A DNA stretch of 64,000 bases, from contig JANNRA010000150.1 of assembly GCA_031401035.1 (NCBI GenBank), positions 20,533 through 84,532 on the forward strand, read 5' to 3'. This DNA is from JANNRA01 sp031401035 (lineage in GTDB: Bacteria > Desulfobacterota > Binatia > HRBIN30 > CADEER01). The notes under the pieces were generated by a model. The model was not told the origin of the DNA. It worked only from the letters and a program-made list of their open reading frames with translations, and made no database searches. The position numbers and the translations under genes were made by a program. Positions within the stretch are counted from its first letter, which is position 1. Every line of letters starts with the position of its first letter. Positions 7,396 to 16,228 of the stretch are shown one piece after another.

Positions 7396-8307
7396 TCAGG
7401 CCGCGTCAACGCCGCGCAGCAGGGCGATGCGCTGGGCGAGGGGCGGGTGGGTGGCCAGCAGGGCCGACCAGGCGTCCGCGGCGGCGTGGGCGCGCTGGCG
7501 CAGGGGGCTGACGATGAACAGGTGGGCGGTGCCGCGCGTCGCGGCGCGCAGCGGAAACTCACTGGCGGCGATCTTCTCGAGGGCGCGCGCCAGGCCCTCG
7601 GGGTTGCGGGTCAGTTCCACGGCGGTGGCGTCGGCCTGATATTCGCGGCGGCGCGAGACGGCCATGGCGAGCAGGCGCGAGAGCAGCGGCGTCAACAGCA
7701 CCAGCAGCGGCAGGAGGATGAACGCCAGCGGGCTGGCGGCGCGCGCGCCGCCGCGCGCCAGCCAGATGCTGCGGCGGGCCCAGTCGGCGAGCAGGAGGAG
7801 GCCGCCGAAGAGCACCGAGACCAGGGTCATCACCGCCGTGTCGCGATTGCCGATATGCGCCAGCTCGTGCGCCACGACGCCCTGGGTCTCCTCGCGATCG
7901 AGCAGGGCGAGGGCACCGGCGGTAACGGCGATGATCGCGTGCGCGGGATCGCGGCCGGTGGCCATGGCATTGGGTGACGGGTCGGGGATGACATACAGGC
8001 GCGGGCGCGGCAGTCCGGCCGCGATGGCCAGCTCGGTGGCGATGTTGTCGAGTTGACGGTGTTCGGGTTCGGAGAGACGCAGCGGCTCGGCGAGCAGCGA
8101 GGTCAGCACCCAGTCGGCGCCACTGCGCCAGCCGAGCAGGCTGACGATGGCCGCGAAGACGAACGCGGCGAGGGTGGCGAGCGGCAGCGGCGCCCCGACC
8201 AGCGTCGCGTCGAGCACGAGGCCGACGCCGCAGAACAACAGCAGGAAGGCGCCGAGCAGCATGATGGTGCGGCGCCGGTTGCGGCGCTGCGCCGCGACGA
8301 AGTTCAC
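7396..8307 (-). CDS. htpX: M48-family membrane metalloprotease, HtpX-like
   Basis: Predicted zinc endoprotease of membrane-protein quality control, 303 residues. It has two N-terminal transmembrane segments (about 15-33 and 41-62), the zinc motif H147-E-L-A-H151, two more hydrophobic stretches after it, and a downstream Y-Q-A-D-A-T-A-V-E-L segment supplying the third ligand. Its ATG overlaps the lemA stop by 4 nt, so the two are translationally coupled. LemA-HtpX pairing is a recurrent bacterial arrangement. Confidence 0.9.
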   Translation of the reverse strand: MNFVAAQRRNRRRTIMLLGAFLLLFCGVGLVLDATLVGAPLPLATLAAFVFAAIVSLLGWRSGADWVLTSLLAEPLRLSEPEHRQLDNIATELAIAAGLPRPRLYVIPDPSPNAMATGRDPAHAIIAVTAGALALLDREETQGVVAHELAHIGNRDTAVMTLVSVLFGGLLLLADWARRSIWLARGGARAASPLAFILLPLLVLLTPLLSRLLAMAVSRRREYQADATAVELTRNPEGLARALEKIAASEFPLRAATRGTAHLFIVSPLRQRAHAAADAWSALLATHPPLAQRIALLRGVDAA

Positions 8308-8864
8308 CGCTCGGGCCGCAGCGAGAGGTCCACCGACGGCACGGCGCCGTCGCCGGCCTCGGCGGCGAAGAGTTCGGCGGGTTGAAAACCAAAGTAGCCG
8401 GCGATGAGACTGGCAGGGAAGACGTCCTGCTGCGTGTTGAAGCGCGTCGCCACGTCATTGTAGAACTGGCGCGCGAAGCCGAGCTGATTCTCGGTCGTGG
8501 TCAGTTCCTCCTGCAGGCGCAGGACGTTCTCGTTGGCGCGCAGCTGCGGATAGTTCTCGGCGACGGCGAAGAGCTGGCGCAGCGCACGGCTGAGGTCGGC
8601 CTCGGCGGCCATGCTCTCGCGCACGCCGCTGGCGCCGGCGGCGCGGCCACGCGCTTCGATGACGCGCTGCAACGTGTCGCGCTCGAACTCCATGTAGCCG
8701 CGCACCGCTGACACCAGGTTGGGAATCAGATCGTGGCGGCGCTTCAGCTGCACGTCGATCTGCTTCCAGCCGTTGGCGACCTGGTTCTTCAGCGCCACCA
8801 AACGGTTATAGATCCAGACGCCCCAGGCGGCGACGGCCACAATGACGGCAAATATGACGCTCAT
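8304..8864 (-). CDS. lemA: LemA family protein
   Basis: 186 residues: an N-terminal signal anchor (about 3-21), then the LemA core with N-R-L-V-A-L-K-N-Q-V-A-N-G-W-K-Q-I-D-V-Q-L-K-R-R-x-D-L-I-P-N-L and a helical domain ending in Y-F-G-F-Q-P-A-E. The frame stays open to 9050, but ATG 8864 matches the family start. Molecular role unresolved in the family; membrane-anchored helical protein acting beside HtpX-type proteases. Lies 52 nt after enolase. Confidence 0.9.
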   Translation of the reverse strand: MSVIFAVIVAVAAWGVWIYNRLVALKNQVANGWKQIDVQLKRRHDLIPNLVSAVRGYMEFERDTLQRVIEARGRAAGASGVRESMAAEADLSRALRQLFAVAENYPQLRANENVLRLQEELTTTENQLGFARQFYNDVATRFNTQQDVFPASLIAGYFGFQPAELFAAEAGDGAVPSVDLSLRPER

Positions 8865-8916
8865 GCCGGCGTTATAGGGCAGGACGGCGGGGCCGACTAC
8901 TGGAGATCTGCGGTGC

Positions 8917-10194
8917 TCAGCCGCGCCGGAACGCCGCCTTGCCCGGATAGATCGCGCGCTTGCCGAGTTGCTCCTCGATGCGCAGCAGTTGGTTGTACTT
9001 CGCCGTGCGCTCGCCTCGGCAAGGGCTGCCGGTCTTGATCTGGCCGGCATTGACGGCGACCGCGAGGTCGCTGATCGTCGCGTCCTCGGTTTCGCCCGAG
9101 CGGTGCGAGATCACCGTCGTGTAGCCGGCCTGGCGTGCCATGGCGATGGTCTCCAGCGTCTCGGTGAGGGTGCCGATCTGGTTCAGCTTGATGAGGATCG
9201 AGTTGCCCACCTTGGTCTCGATGCCCTGCCGCAGGCGATGCGTGTTGGTGACGAAGAGGTCGTCACCGACCAGCTGCGTGCGCTTCCCGAGCCGCTTGGT
9301 GAGCGCCTGCCAGCCCTCCCAATCGTCCTCGGCGAGGCCGTCCTCGACCGACACGATCGGGTAGCGTCCCACCCAGTCGGCCCAGAAGTCGCCCATCGCC
9401 GCGGCGCTGCGGCGCGTCCCGTCCGACTTGCTGAAGACATACTCTCCATCGGCGTAGAGCTCGCTCATGGCCGGATCGAGGGCGAGGGCGATCTGCCGCC
9501 CGGGCGCGTAGCCGGCGCGCTCGATGGCCTCGAGGATGAGCTCCACCGCCTCCTGGTTCGAGGCCAGGTTGGGGGCGAAGCCGCCCTCGTCGCCGACCGC
9601 GGTGCCGAGCTTGCGTTCGTGCAGGACCCCCTTGAGGGTATGGAAGACCTCGGTGCCCATGCGCAGGGCATCGGAGAAAGTCTTGGCGCCGACCGGCACG
9701 ATCATGAACTCCTGCAGGTCGACCGAACTGTCGGCGTGGGCGCCGCCGTTGAGGATGTTCATCATCGGCACCGGCAGCGTCACCGCCTGGCGGCCGCCGA
9801 GGAAGCGGTACAGCGGCTCGCCGGCCGCCACCGCCGCGGCGCGCGCCACCGCCAGCGAGACACCGAGCAGCGCGTTGGCGCCGAGCCGTTTCTTGGTCGG
9901 CGTCCCGTCGAGCGCGATCAGCAGCCGGTCGATCGCCTCCTGCTGGCGCGGGTCGCGGCCGCGCAGCTTCGGCGCGATGACGTCGTTGACGTTCGCCACC
10001 GCCTTGCGCACGCCCTTGCCCTTGTAACGCTTGCCGCCGTCGCGCAGCTCGCTCGCCTCGTGCTCGCCGGTCGAGGCGCCCGACGGCACCGCGGCGCGGC
10101 CGAGCGCGCCCGAGCGCAGGACCACGTCGACCTCGACGGTCGGGTTGCCGCGCGAATCGAGGATCTCACGCGCCATCACCTTCTGAATCTTCAC
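8917..10194 (-). CDS. eno: Enolase
   Basis: Phosphopyruvate hydratase of glycolysis, 425 residues. Typical segments are intact: S-R-G-N-P-T-V-E near the N-terminus, G-A-H-A-D-S-S-V-D-L-Q-E-F-M, S-V-E-D-G-L-A-E-D-D (metal ligands), and S-H-R-S-G-E-T-E-D-A-T. Start is GTG at 10194, with GGGGAGG seven bases upstream; the ribosome site sits in a GGAGG/CCTCC palindrome. Divergent from ftsB, a common neighbour. Confidence 0.96.
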   Translation of the reverse strand: MKIQKVMAREILDSRGNPTVEVDVVLRSGALGRAAVPSGASTGEHEASELRDGGKRYKGKGVRKAVANVNDVIAPKLRGRDPRQQEAIDRLLIALDGTPTKKRLGANALLGVSLAVARAAAVAAGEPLYRFLGGRQAVTLPVPMMNILNGGAHADSSVDLQEFMIVPVGAKTFSDALRMGTEVFHTLKGVLHERKLGTAVGDEGGFAPNLASNQEAVELILEAIERAGYAPGRQIALALDPAMSELYADGEYVFSKSDGTRRSAAAMGDFWADWVGRYPIVSVEDGLAEDDWEGWQALTKRLGKRTQLVGDDLFVTNTHRLRQGIETKVGNSILIKLNQIGTLTETLETIAMARQAGYTTVISHRSGETEDATISDLAVAVNAGQIKTGSPCRGERTAKYNQLLRIEEQLGKRAIYPGKAAFRRG

Positions 10195-10264
10195 AGGAGG
10201 ACCTCCCCGAATTGCCTCGCAGGCACGGCTTCTCTACACTCCGGTCGCGAGGGTACAAAAGACG

Positions 10265-10564
10265 ATGTCACTTTTAATGCCGCTGCCCTGGAAACACAAA
10301 GTTGTCGTCGCCGCCGGCGTCGGCATTCTCGCGCTGTGCGGGGTGTCGGCGGTGTTCGGCAGCGGCGGGGTGGTCCATCTGCGACGAGTGCAAGCGGAGC
10401 AGGCGGCGGCGGAAGTCGAAGTCTTCGCGCTCGAGCAGCGCAACGCCCGCATCGGCGGGCACCTGCGCAAGCTCGCCGAGGACGACGCCTACCTCGAAAA
10501 GGTGGCGCGCGAACGCCTCGGCTGGGTGAAACCGGGCGAGCACATCTACCGCGTGCGGCGCTAG
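10265..10564 (+). CDS. ftsB: FtsB/DivIC-like septum formation initiator
   Basis: 99 residues: short cytoplasmic start, one transmembrane helix (about 12-32), then a coiled coil (about 37-75) with the FtsB/DivIC tail (Y-L-E-K-V-A-R-E-R-L-G-W-V-K-P-G-E). Predicted bitopic divisome scaffold connecting FtsQ/FtsL-type partners. Alternative start at Met5 (10277). Its position beside eno is the usual one in many Gram-negatives and supports the call. Confidence 0.85.
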   Translation: MSLLMPLPWKHKVVVAAGVGILALCGVSAVFGSGGVVHLRRVQAEQAAAEVEVFALEQRNARIGGHLRKLAEDDAYLEKVARERLGWVKPGEHIYRVRR

Positions 10565-10580
10565 CGACCGGGCGGCGCGC

Positions 10581-11003
10581 CTAGTCCTCGTCGCCGGCGA
10601 CGAAGTCCTCGTACTCCTCGGTCGCCATCAGGTCCTCGAGCTCGCTCTCGTCGTCGAGTTCAATCTCGATCAGCCAGCCGTCGTGGTAGGGATCCTCGTT
10701 GGCCAACGCGGCGTGGTCCTCGAGATCGCCGTTGACAGCGCGCACGGTGCCGGTAACCGGCGCGACCAGTTCGTGCACGGTGCGCACCGACTCGAGTTCG
10801 CCGAACGGCTCGCCCTTCTCGATCGTGTCGCCGACATCCGGCAACTCAACGGCGATGATCTCGCCGATCGCATGCTGGCCCTGGTCGGAGATGCCGATCT
10901 GCGCCCGATCGGCGTCGGCGCGCACCCAGACGTGCGCGTCGCTGAACCGCATGACGGTGGCGACTTCGCTCTCGTGCGCGCGCGATTTGGCTTTCTTCGA
11001 CAT
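10581..11003 (-). CDS. gcvH: Glycine cleavage H-protein-like, lipoyl lysine replaced by arginine
   Basis: 140 residues with the full H-protein fold signature: V-W-V-R near the N-terminus, I-G-I-S-D-Q-G-Q, P-F-G-E-L-E-S-V-R-T-V-H-E-L-V-A-P-V, D-P-Y-H-D-G-W-L and an acidic helical tail. In the family the residue after E-S-V is the lysine that carries lipoate; here the codon (minus strand within 10780-10790) is CGC, Arg. It therefore should not shuttle methylamine as a classical GcvH. No gcvP, gcvT or lpd is near. Possible roles are a lipoate-independent paralogue or a decaying copy; the rest of the sequence looks constrained. Confidence 0.8.
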   Translation of the reverse strand: MSKKAKSRAHESEVATVMRFSDAHVWVRADADRAQIGISDQGQHAIGEIIAVELPDVGDTIEKGEPFGELESVRTVHELVAPVTGTVRAVNGDLEDHAALANEDPYHDGWLIEIELDDESELEDLMATEEYEDFVAGDED

Positions 11004-11114
11004 CGAGCGCTCCCTACCCAGGCGCGATTCGCCGTGTCAAGCCCGTTCTTGCGCGTTCTTGCGCGGCGCCGCCCGGCGCTTGCGCGGTGCCCGGCGGCTG
11101 CCTAGCATCGCCGC

Positions 11115-12233
11115 ATGAGCGCGCGGGGAACGGTGCGCAGCATCCGCGACGAACTCGTGCAGCGCTTCGTCGAACGCACCGAGGTCATCGATGGCGCGCT
11201 GGCGGCGCTGCTCAGCGGCCACCACGTCCTCATCGTCGGCCCACCCGGCACGGCGAAGTCGATGCTCGCCGACGAGCTCTGCCAGCGTCTCGAGGGCGGC
11301 GTCTACTTCCAGTGGCTGCTGACTCGCTTCACCACGCCGGAAGAGCTGTTCGGCGCCATCAGCCTGGCGGCGCTCGAGCGCGACGAGTACCGCCGCGTCA
11401 CCGACGGCAAGCTGCCGGAAGCGCACATCGCCTTCCTCGACGAGGTGTTCAAGGCCAACTCCTCGATCCTGAACGCCATCCTCACCGTCTTGAACGAGCG
11501 CCGCTTCCACAACGGACGCGACGTCCTCACCGTGCCGCTGATCACCCTGGTCGGCGCCACCAACGAGCTACCTGAGGACGACGAGTTGCAGGCGCTCTAC
11601 GATCGCTTCCTGCTGCGCTTCGTCGTCGGCTACATCGACGAGGACTTCCGCTTTCTCAAGATGCTGCAGGCGCGCCCGCCGGCGACGCGCACGACACTCA
11701 GCCTGGCGACGCTGCGCGACGCCCAGGCCGAGGTGGCCGCGGTCGCCGTCCCCGACGGTGTCTACCGCGCCCTGGTCGACCTGCGCCGCGAGCTCGGCCG
11801 TGCCCAACTCGTCTCCTCCGACCGCCGCTACCGGCAGGCGCTCGGAGTGCTGCGCGCCTACGCCTACCTCGACGGGCGCGACGCGGTGGGCGACGACGAC
11901 CTGCGCCTGCTCGAACATCTGCTGTGGCGTGATCCCAGTGAGCGCGCCGAGGTGCGCGCCGCGATCCATCGCCTGCTGCGCGGCTACGTCGACGGGGCGC
12001 GCGAGTTGCTCTACCAGACGCGCGAGCTGCGCGACTATGCGCACCGCGCGTGGGAGAGCCAGGAATTGCGCAGCCGCGCCGTCGTCGAGGCGCACACCAA
12101 GATCCGCCAGATCCTCGTCGCGGTCGAGGGTCTGCTCGACGAGGCGCGCGGCGCCGGCAGGCCGCTCGACGCCGTCGAGGCGGTGCGCGCCGAAATCGAG
12201 TCGATCCAGCACGAGATGCTGGAGGCGCTGTGA
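11115..12233 (+). CDS. MoxR-family AAA+ ATPase, RavA-like
   Basis: 372-residue AAA+ ATPase with Walker A G-P-P-G-T-A-K-S (about 42-49), Walker B I-A-F-L-D-E (about 105-110), a sensor segment V-G-A-T-N-E-L and an Arg-finger region D-R-F-L-L-R-F. The C-terminus is helical and charged (lid). Predicted chaperone-like ATPase working with a VWA partner: the next gene overlaps it by 4 nt (GTGA) and encodes exactly such a protein. The pairing resembles RavA-ViaA; the LARA domain of true RavA is not evident, so I keep it at family level. Confidence 0.87.
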   Translation: MSARGTVRSIRDELVQRFVERTEVIDGALAALLSGHHVLIVGPPGTAKSMLADELCQRLEGGVYFQWLLTRFTTPEELFGAISLAALERDEYRRVTDGKLPEAHIAFLDEVFKANSSILNAILTVLNERRFHNGRDVLTVPLITLVGATNELPEDDELQALYDRFLLRFVVGYIDEDFRFLKMLQARPPATRTTLSLATLRDAQAEVAAVAVPDGVYRALVDLRRELGRAQLVSSDRRYRQALGVLRAYAYLDGRDAVGDDDLRLLEHLLWRDPSERAEVRAAIHRLLRGYVDGARELLYQTRELRDYAHRAWESQELRSRAVVEAHTKIRQILVAVEGLLDEARGAGRPLDAVEAVRAEIESIQHEMLEAL

Positions 12234-13762
12234 TCGCTGTGCCGCCGCACGTGCACTGGATCGAGGTCGACGCCTACGATCGCGCCGCCTTTGCGCGTCT
12301 GCGCGCCGACACCCCCGCCCTCGCGGCGCTCGCCGAGAGCGGCGGCAAGTTGCTGCCGCACTTCGACGGCTTGCTGCTCGATCTGTACGCGTTGGCGTAC
12401 AAGCTCAACGTCGTCGTCCGCCCGCCCGAAGCGGTCACCCCCGGCGCGGTCGTCTGCCGCGTACTGCTCGACGACCTGCGCGCCGCCCCGGGGCTGGCGG
12501 CACTGCGGCGGCAGACGGCGCTCGACGAACACCTCGCCGGCCTCGCCGCCCTGCTGCTCGGCGACGCCCTGCTCGAGCTGCTGAAATCCGAGCGCGTGCT
12601 GACGCGCGACGAGATGCTCGACGCCTGGAGTCTCGACCAGCAGGCGGAGGAGATCGCGGCGCGCGCCGCCGAGGTCGCGACGGCCGTCGCGCTTGGCGCC
12701 GCGCGCGCCGGACAGCCGGCGGCGACGCGGCTCGACGAGCTGCGCCAGCGCCTCGAACGCGAGAACGTCGCCGCGGCGCGCCGCCTGGCGCAGCAGGCAG
12801 CGCGCGTCGCGCAGGGGCTGGGCGACGCGGCGGCACGCCGCCAGCCGCGCGTCGCGGCGCAACTCGAGCGCACGCTCGCCGATCTCGAGGCGGCGCGCGA
12901 CGGCGTCGAGCAATGGAGCCTGCACCTCGGCGGCGGCCAGACGACGTCCGCCAACGCGCCGATCGAGCTCGGCCATCGCCTGGCGCGCAACCCGAAGCTG
13001 CGCCGCATGGCGCAGCTCGTCGGCCGCATGCGCGCCAACGCGCGCGCGCTGCGCCGCCGCCGCTGCGAACGCGGCAGCGCCGAGGTCTACGCGGTCGGCG
13101 CCGGCGGCGGGATCGATCGGCTGCTGCCGTCGGAGCTGCTCGGCTTGCGCCAGCCGCTGTTGCGGCGCGACTTCCAGCGCCGCCTGGTCGAGGGCGCGCT
13201 GCTCGTCTACACGCTGCGCGCCCGTGAGCAGCGCGGCCGCGGCCCGATGGTGGTCTGCCTCGACGGCAGCTCGTCGATGGCCGGCGAGAAAGAGATCTGG
13301 GCCAAAGCGGTGACGCTGACGCTGCTCGATATCGCTGCCCGGCAGCGGCGCCGCTTCCGGTCGATCTGCTTCGCCTCCGCCGAGACCCCGCTGCAGGTGA
13401 TCGACCGCGCGCCGCGCCCGCGCGTGACACCCGACCTGCGCGAGGTGATGGCGCTGGCGGAGTACTTCCCGGGCGGTGGCACCGATTTCCAGCCCCCCCT
13501 CGATGCCGCGCTCGCGTGCCTGCGCGCCGACCCGCAGCGGCGCGGCGACGTGGTCTTCATCACCGACGGCGAGAGCCGCGTCGATCCGACCTGGCTTGCC
13601 GCCTTCCAGCGCGAGAAGGCGCGCCTCGGCTTCAGCGTCTTCTCGGTCCTCATCGACGTCGGTCCGAGCTCGGACAGCGCGCTGAAGGCGTTCAGCGACC
13701 ACGTCACCTCGGTCAGCCAGCTCACTGACGACGCGACCGGCGAGCTGTTTCACCGCCTGTAG
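12230..13762 (+). CDS. VWA-domain protein, ViaA/CoxE-like
   Basis: 510 residues. The first two-thirds are helical and Arg/Ala-rich; the C-terminal third is a von Willebrand A domain with an intact MIDAS D-G-S-S-S (Asp about 345), a later T-D-F and D-G-E. Starts at GTG 12230, inside the ATPase stop, so the two proteins are coupled. Inferred MoxR-VWA pair acting as a metal-dependent assembly/maturation system whose substrate is unknown. The frame is open upstream to 12050, but that part overlaps the ATPase and is not used. Confidence 0.87.
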   Translation: MIAVPPHVHWIEVDAYDRAAFARLRADTPALAALAESGGKLLPHFDGLLLDLYALAYKLNVVVRPPEAVTPGAVVCRVLLDDLRAAPGLAALRRQTALDEHLAGLAALLLGDALLELLKSERVLTRDEMLDAWSLDQQAEEIAARAAEVATAVALGAARAGQPAATRLDELRQRLERENVAAARRLAQQAARVAQGLGDAAARRQPRVAAQLERTLADLEAARDGVEQWSLHLGGGQTTSANAPIELGHRLARNPKLRRMAQLVGRMRANARALRRRRCERGSAEVYAVGAGGGIDRLLPSELLGLRQPLLRRDFQRRLVEGALLVYTLRAREQRGRGPMVVCLDGSSSMAGEKEIWAKAVTLTLLDIAARQRRRFRSICFASAETPLQVIDRAPRPRVTPDLREVMALAEYFPGGGTDFQPPLDAALACLRADPQRRGDVVFITDGESRVDPTWLAAFQREKARLGFSVFSVLIDVGPSSDSALKAFSDHVTSVSQLTDDATGELFHRL

Positions 13763-13791
13763 GTGCGGGCGGCGGCTTCCGCCGCCCGCAC
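13763..13791. terminator. Perfect 13-bp GC hairpin directly after the VWA gene
   Basis: The stem GTGCGGGCGGCGG (13763-13775) pairs fully with 13779-13791 around a CTT loop and begins on the base after the TAG stop. No T-tract follows. Position and strength suggest a terminator or mRNA 3'-end stabiliser of the RavA/ViaA-like operon. Confidence 0.6.
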
Positions 13792-13812
13792 CGCATCTGC
13801 TAGGCGGACCGG

Positions 13813-14823
13813 ATGCCGTTGTGGGTATGGATCGGGTTCCACCTGGCCGTCTTCGCCATCCTGGCGGTCGATCTCGGCATCTTCCATCGCCAGGCGCACG
13901 AGGTGTCGGTGCGCGAGGCGGCCGGCTGGACGCTCACCTGGGTCTGCCTGGCGCTGCTCTTCAACCTCGGCATCCTACAGACGCTCGGCAGTCAGGCGGC
14001 GCTCGAGTTCCTCACCGGTTATCTCATCGAGCAGGCGCTGTCGGTCGACAACATCTTCGTCTTCGTCCTCATTTTCTCGTACTTCTCGGTGCCGAAGCGC
14101 TACCAACACCGCATCCTCTTCTGGGGCATCCTCGGCGCCCTCATCCTGCGCGGCACGATGATCGCCGGCGGCAGCTTCCTCATTCAGCGTTTCGCGTGGA
14201 TCCTCTACCTGTTCGGCGCCTTCCTGGTGTTCACCGGCGTGCGCATGGCATTCGCCGGAGAGGCAGGCATCGAGGTCGAGGCCAACCCGCTCATCCGCCT
14301 GCTGCGGCGCTTCATCCCGGTGACCAAGCGCTACCACGGCCAACACTTCTTCGTGCGGGCGCCGGTCGGTCGGGAGCGACGCTGGATCGCGACGCCGCTG
14401 CTGGTCGTGTTGATTATGGTGGAGACCACCGACCTGGTCTTCGCGGTCGATTCGATCCCGGCGATCTTCGCCATCACCACCGACCCGTTCCTGGTGTACA
14501 CCTCGAATGTCTGCGCCATCCTCGGCCTGCGGTCGCTGTACTTTCTGCTCGCCGGGATCGTCGGCCAGTTGCGCTTCCTGCAACTCGGTCTGTCGGTGGT
14601 GCTGGTCTTCGTCGGCGCCAAGATGCTGCTGGCGGACTGGTACCATGTGCCGATCGGCGCTTCGCTCGGCGTCGTCGCCGGCGTGCTGGCGCTCTCGGTC
14701 GTCGCGTCGCTGCTCTTCCCCGATCAGGCGGCGGAGCACCCGCCGGTGGTGCACGACCCACTCCACCCGCCGCGCGGCCCGGTCGACACGATGACACCCG
14801 ACCCGCGCCTCGGCGACGAGTGA
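13813..14823 (+). CDS. TerC family integral membrane protein
   Basis: 336 residues with at least seven hydrophobic helices. Conserved acidic patches within membranes include A-V-D-L-G-I-F, E-Q-A-L-S-V-D-N-I-F-V-F and E-T-T-D-L-V-F-A-V-D-S-I-P-A, the TerC signature. The family includes Alx/MeeY-type manganese exporters and tellurite-resistance TerC; no ter genes are near, so a metal-efflux role is the better guess. The C-terminal 35 residues are Pro/His-rich. Starts 50 nt after the VWA gene, past the hairpin. Confidence 0.87.
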   Translation: MPLWVWIGFHLAVFAILAVDLGIFHRQAHEVSVREAAGWTLTWVCLALLFNLGILQTLGSQAALEFLTGYLIEQALSVDNIFVFVLIFSYFSVPKRYQHRILFWGILGALILRGTMIAGGSFLIQRFAWILYLFGAFLVFTGVRMAFAGEAGIEVEANPLIRLLRRFIPVTKRYHGQHFFVRAPVGRERRWIATPLLVVLIMVETTDLVFAVDSIPAIFAITTDPFLVYTSNVCAILGLRSLYFLLAGIVGQLRFLQLGLSVVLVFVGAKMLLADWYHVPIGASLGVVAGVLALSVVASLLFPDQAAEHPPVVHDPLHPPRGPVDTMTPDPRLGDE

Positions 14824-14859
14824 CGGTTTCGGCTCCCGTTGCGAGAGAAGCGGTCGCTC

Positions 14860-16095
14860 TCAGTCCCGTTCCACCGCACCGGGGCGGAAACGCACCTGCA
14901 TCTCCTTGACGCCGTTGATGAAGCACGAACGCAGGCGGCGCGGCTCGTCGGTGCGCTCCATGTCTCGGAAGCGCATGGCGATGCCGCGGAAGACCTCTTG
15001 CAGCTCGAGGCGGGCGAGGTTGGCGCCGAGGCAGTAGTGCTCGCCGAAGCCGAAGGCGACGTGGTCGTTGGGGCTGCGGCGGATGTTGAAGGTGTCCGGA
15101 TGCTCGAAGACGTCCTCGTCGCGGTTGGCCGACGGGTACCAGAGCATGAGCTTGTCCTGCGGGCGGATCTCCTGTCCGCGCAGCTCGGTCGACGTCGTCG
15201 CGGTACGGCGGAAGGTGTGCACGGCCGGCGCATAGCGCAGGATCTCCTCGACGGCGCTCGGCACCAGGCTGGGGTCCTGTTCGAGATCGCGCAACTGGTC
15301 CGGATGGTCGAGCAGCGCGATCATGCCGTTGGACGTCACCGTGCGGGTCGTCTCGTTGCCGGCGATGAGCAGCAGCAGGAAGAAGAAGTTGAACTCCATC
15401 TCGTCGAGCTTGCGGCCGTCGAGCTCGGCGCGCACCAGCGCCCCGGCGAGGTTGTCGCTGGGGTGCTCATGCGCGATCGTCCACAACTTGCCGGCGTAGC
15501 CGAACATCTCGCCGAAGGCCGCCATGGCGTCGCCGGGCACGATCGGGTTGCCGTCGGCCTGCAGGTCGGGGTCGTCGACCCCGACCATCTTGTTGCCGAG
15601 CGCGTAGATATGGCGGCGGTCCTCGTGCGGGACGCCCATCATCTCGCAGATGACCTCGAGCGGCAGCAGAGAGGCGACGTCCTCGACGAAGTCGCATTCG
15701 CCCTTCTCGATGACGCCGTTGATGATGTCGCGCACCATCTCGCGGATACGGCCGTGCAGGTTGCCGATGATGCGCGGCGTGAAGGCCTGGCCGACCAGCG
15801 TGCGGTACTGGCGGTGCTGAGGCGGATCCATGTTGAGCATGATCGACTGGATCGCCGGCAGATCGGTCGGCGACGGATCCTGGCGCAGGGTGCCCTGCCG
15901 TGCCGACGAGAACAGGCCCGGGTTCTTCGAGACCCACTTCAGGTCCTGGTACTTCGTGATCGCCCAGAAGCCCGGGCCGTCCGGCTCCGGATGCCAGTAT
16001 ACCGGCGCCTCGTTGCGCAGGACCTTGAACATGTCGTGCGGCGTGCCGCGCTGAAACAGGTCGGGGTCGGTCAGGTTGACGTCGCTGAGCTGCAT
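14860..16095 (-). CDS. Cytochrome P450
   Basis: Soluble bacterial-type P450 of 411 residues. It has the I-helix oxygen-binding A-G-N-E-T-T-R (about 242-248), the K-helix E-E-I-L-R, and the heme loop F-G-F-G-E-H-Y-C-L-G-A-N-L-A-R (Cys about 355). No redox partner is adjacent. Overall pattern resembles the CYP124/125/142 group of lipid/sterol/terpene hydroxylases, though substrate cannot be read from sequence. An inverted repeat 38 nt upstream of the ATG is a likely operator. Convergent with terC. Confidence 0.92.
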   Translation of the reverse strand: MQLSDVNLTDPDLFQRGTPHDMFKVLRNEAPVYWHPEPDGPGFWAITKYQDLKWVSKNPGLFSSARQGTLRQDPSPTDLPAIQSIMLNMDPPQHRQYRTLVGQAFTPRIIGNLHGRIREMVRDIINGVIEKGECDFVEDVASLLPLEVICEMMGVPHEDRRHIYALGNKMVGVDDPDLQADGNPIVPGDAMAAFGEMFGYAGKLWTIAHEHPSDNLAGALVRAELDGRKLDEMEFNFFFLLLLIAGNETTRTVTSNGMIALLDHPDQLRDLEQDPSLVPSAVEEILRYAPAVHTFRRTATTSTELRGQEIRPQDKLMLWYPSANRDEDVFEHPDTFNIRRSPNDHVAFGFGEHYCLGANLARLELQEVFRGIAMRFRDMERTDEPRRLRSCFINGVKEMQVRFRPGAVERD

Positions 16096-16132
16096 GGGTT
16101 CGCCTCGTGTCTAGGGGCGGCGCGGGGCCGCA

Positions 16133-16155
16133 AACAAACGTTTGGTTAGTTTGTT
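16133..16155. promoter_or_regulatory. Inverted-repeat operator candidate upstream of the P450
   Basis: AACAAAC (16133-16139) and GTTTGTT (16149-16155) are exact inverted arms separated by 9 nt, with the palindromic core AAACGTTT starting in the left arm. Located 38-60 nt upstream of the P450 start. Size and symmetry suit a TetR-type dimer; the regulator is not adjacent. Confidence 0.5.
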
Positions 16156-16228
16156 CGCGCGCCTCGGTCAAGGCCGAACTGCGAATGGTGGCGCGCGGAG
16201 GCCGCGGACGGCCCCCGCGCGCGCGGAG

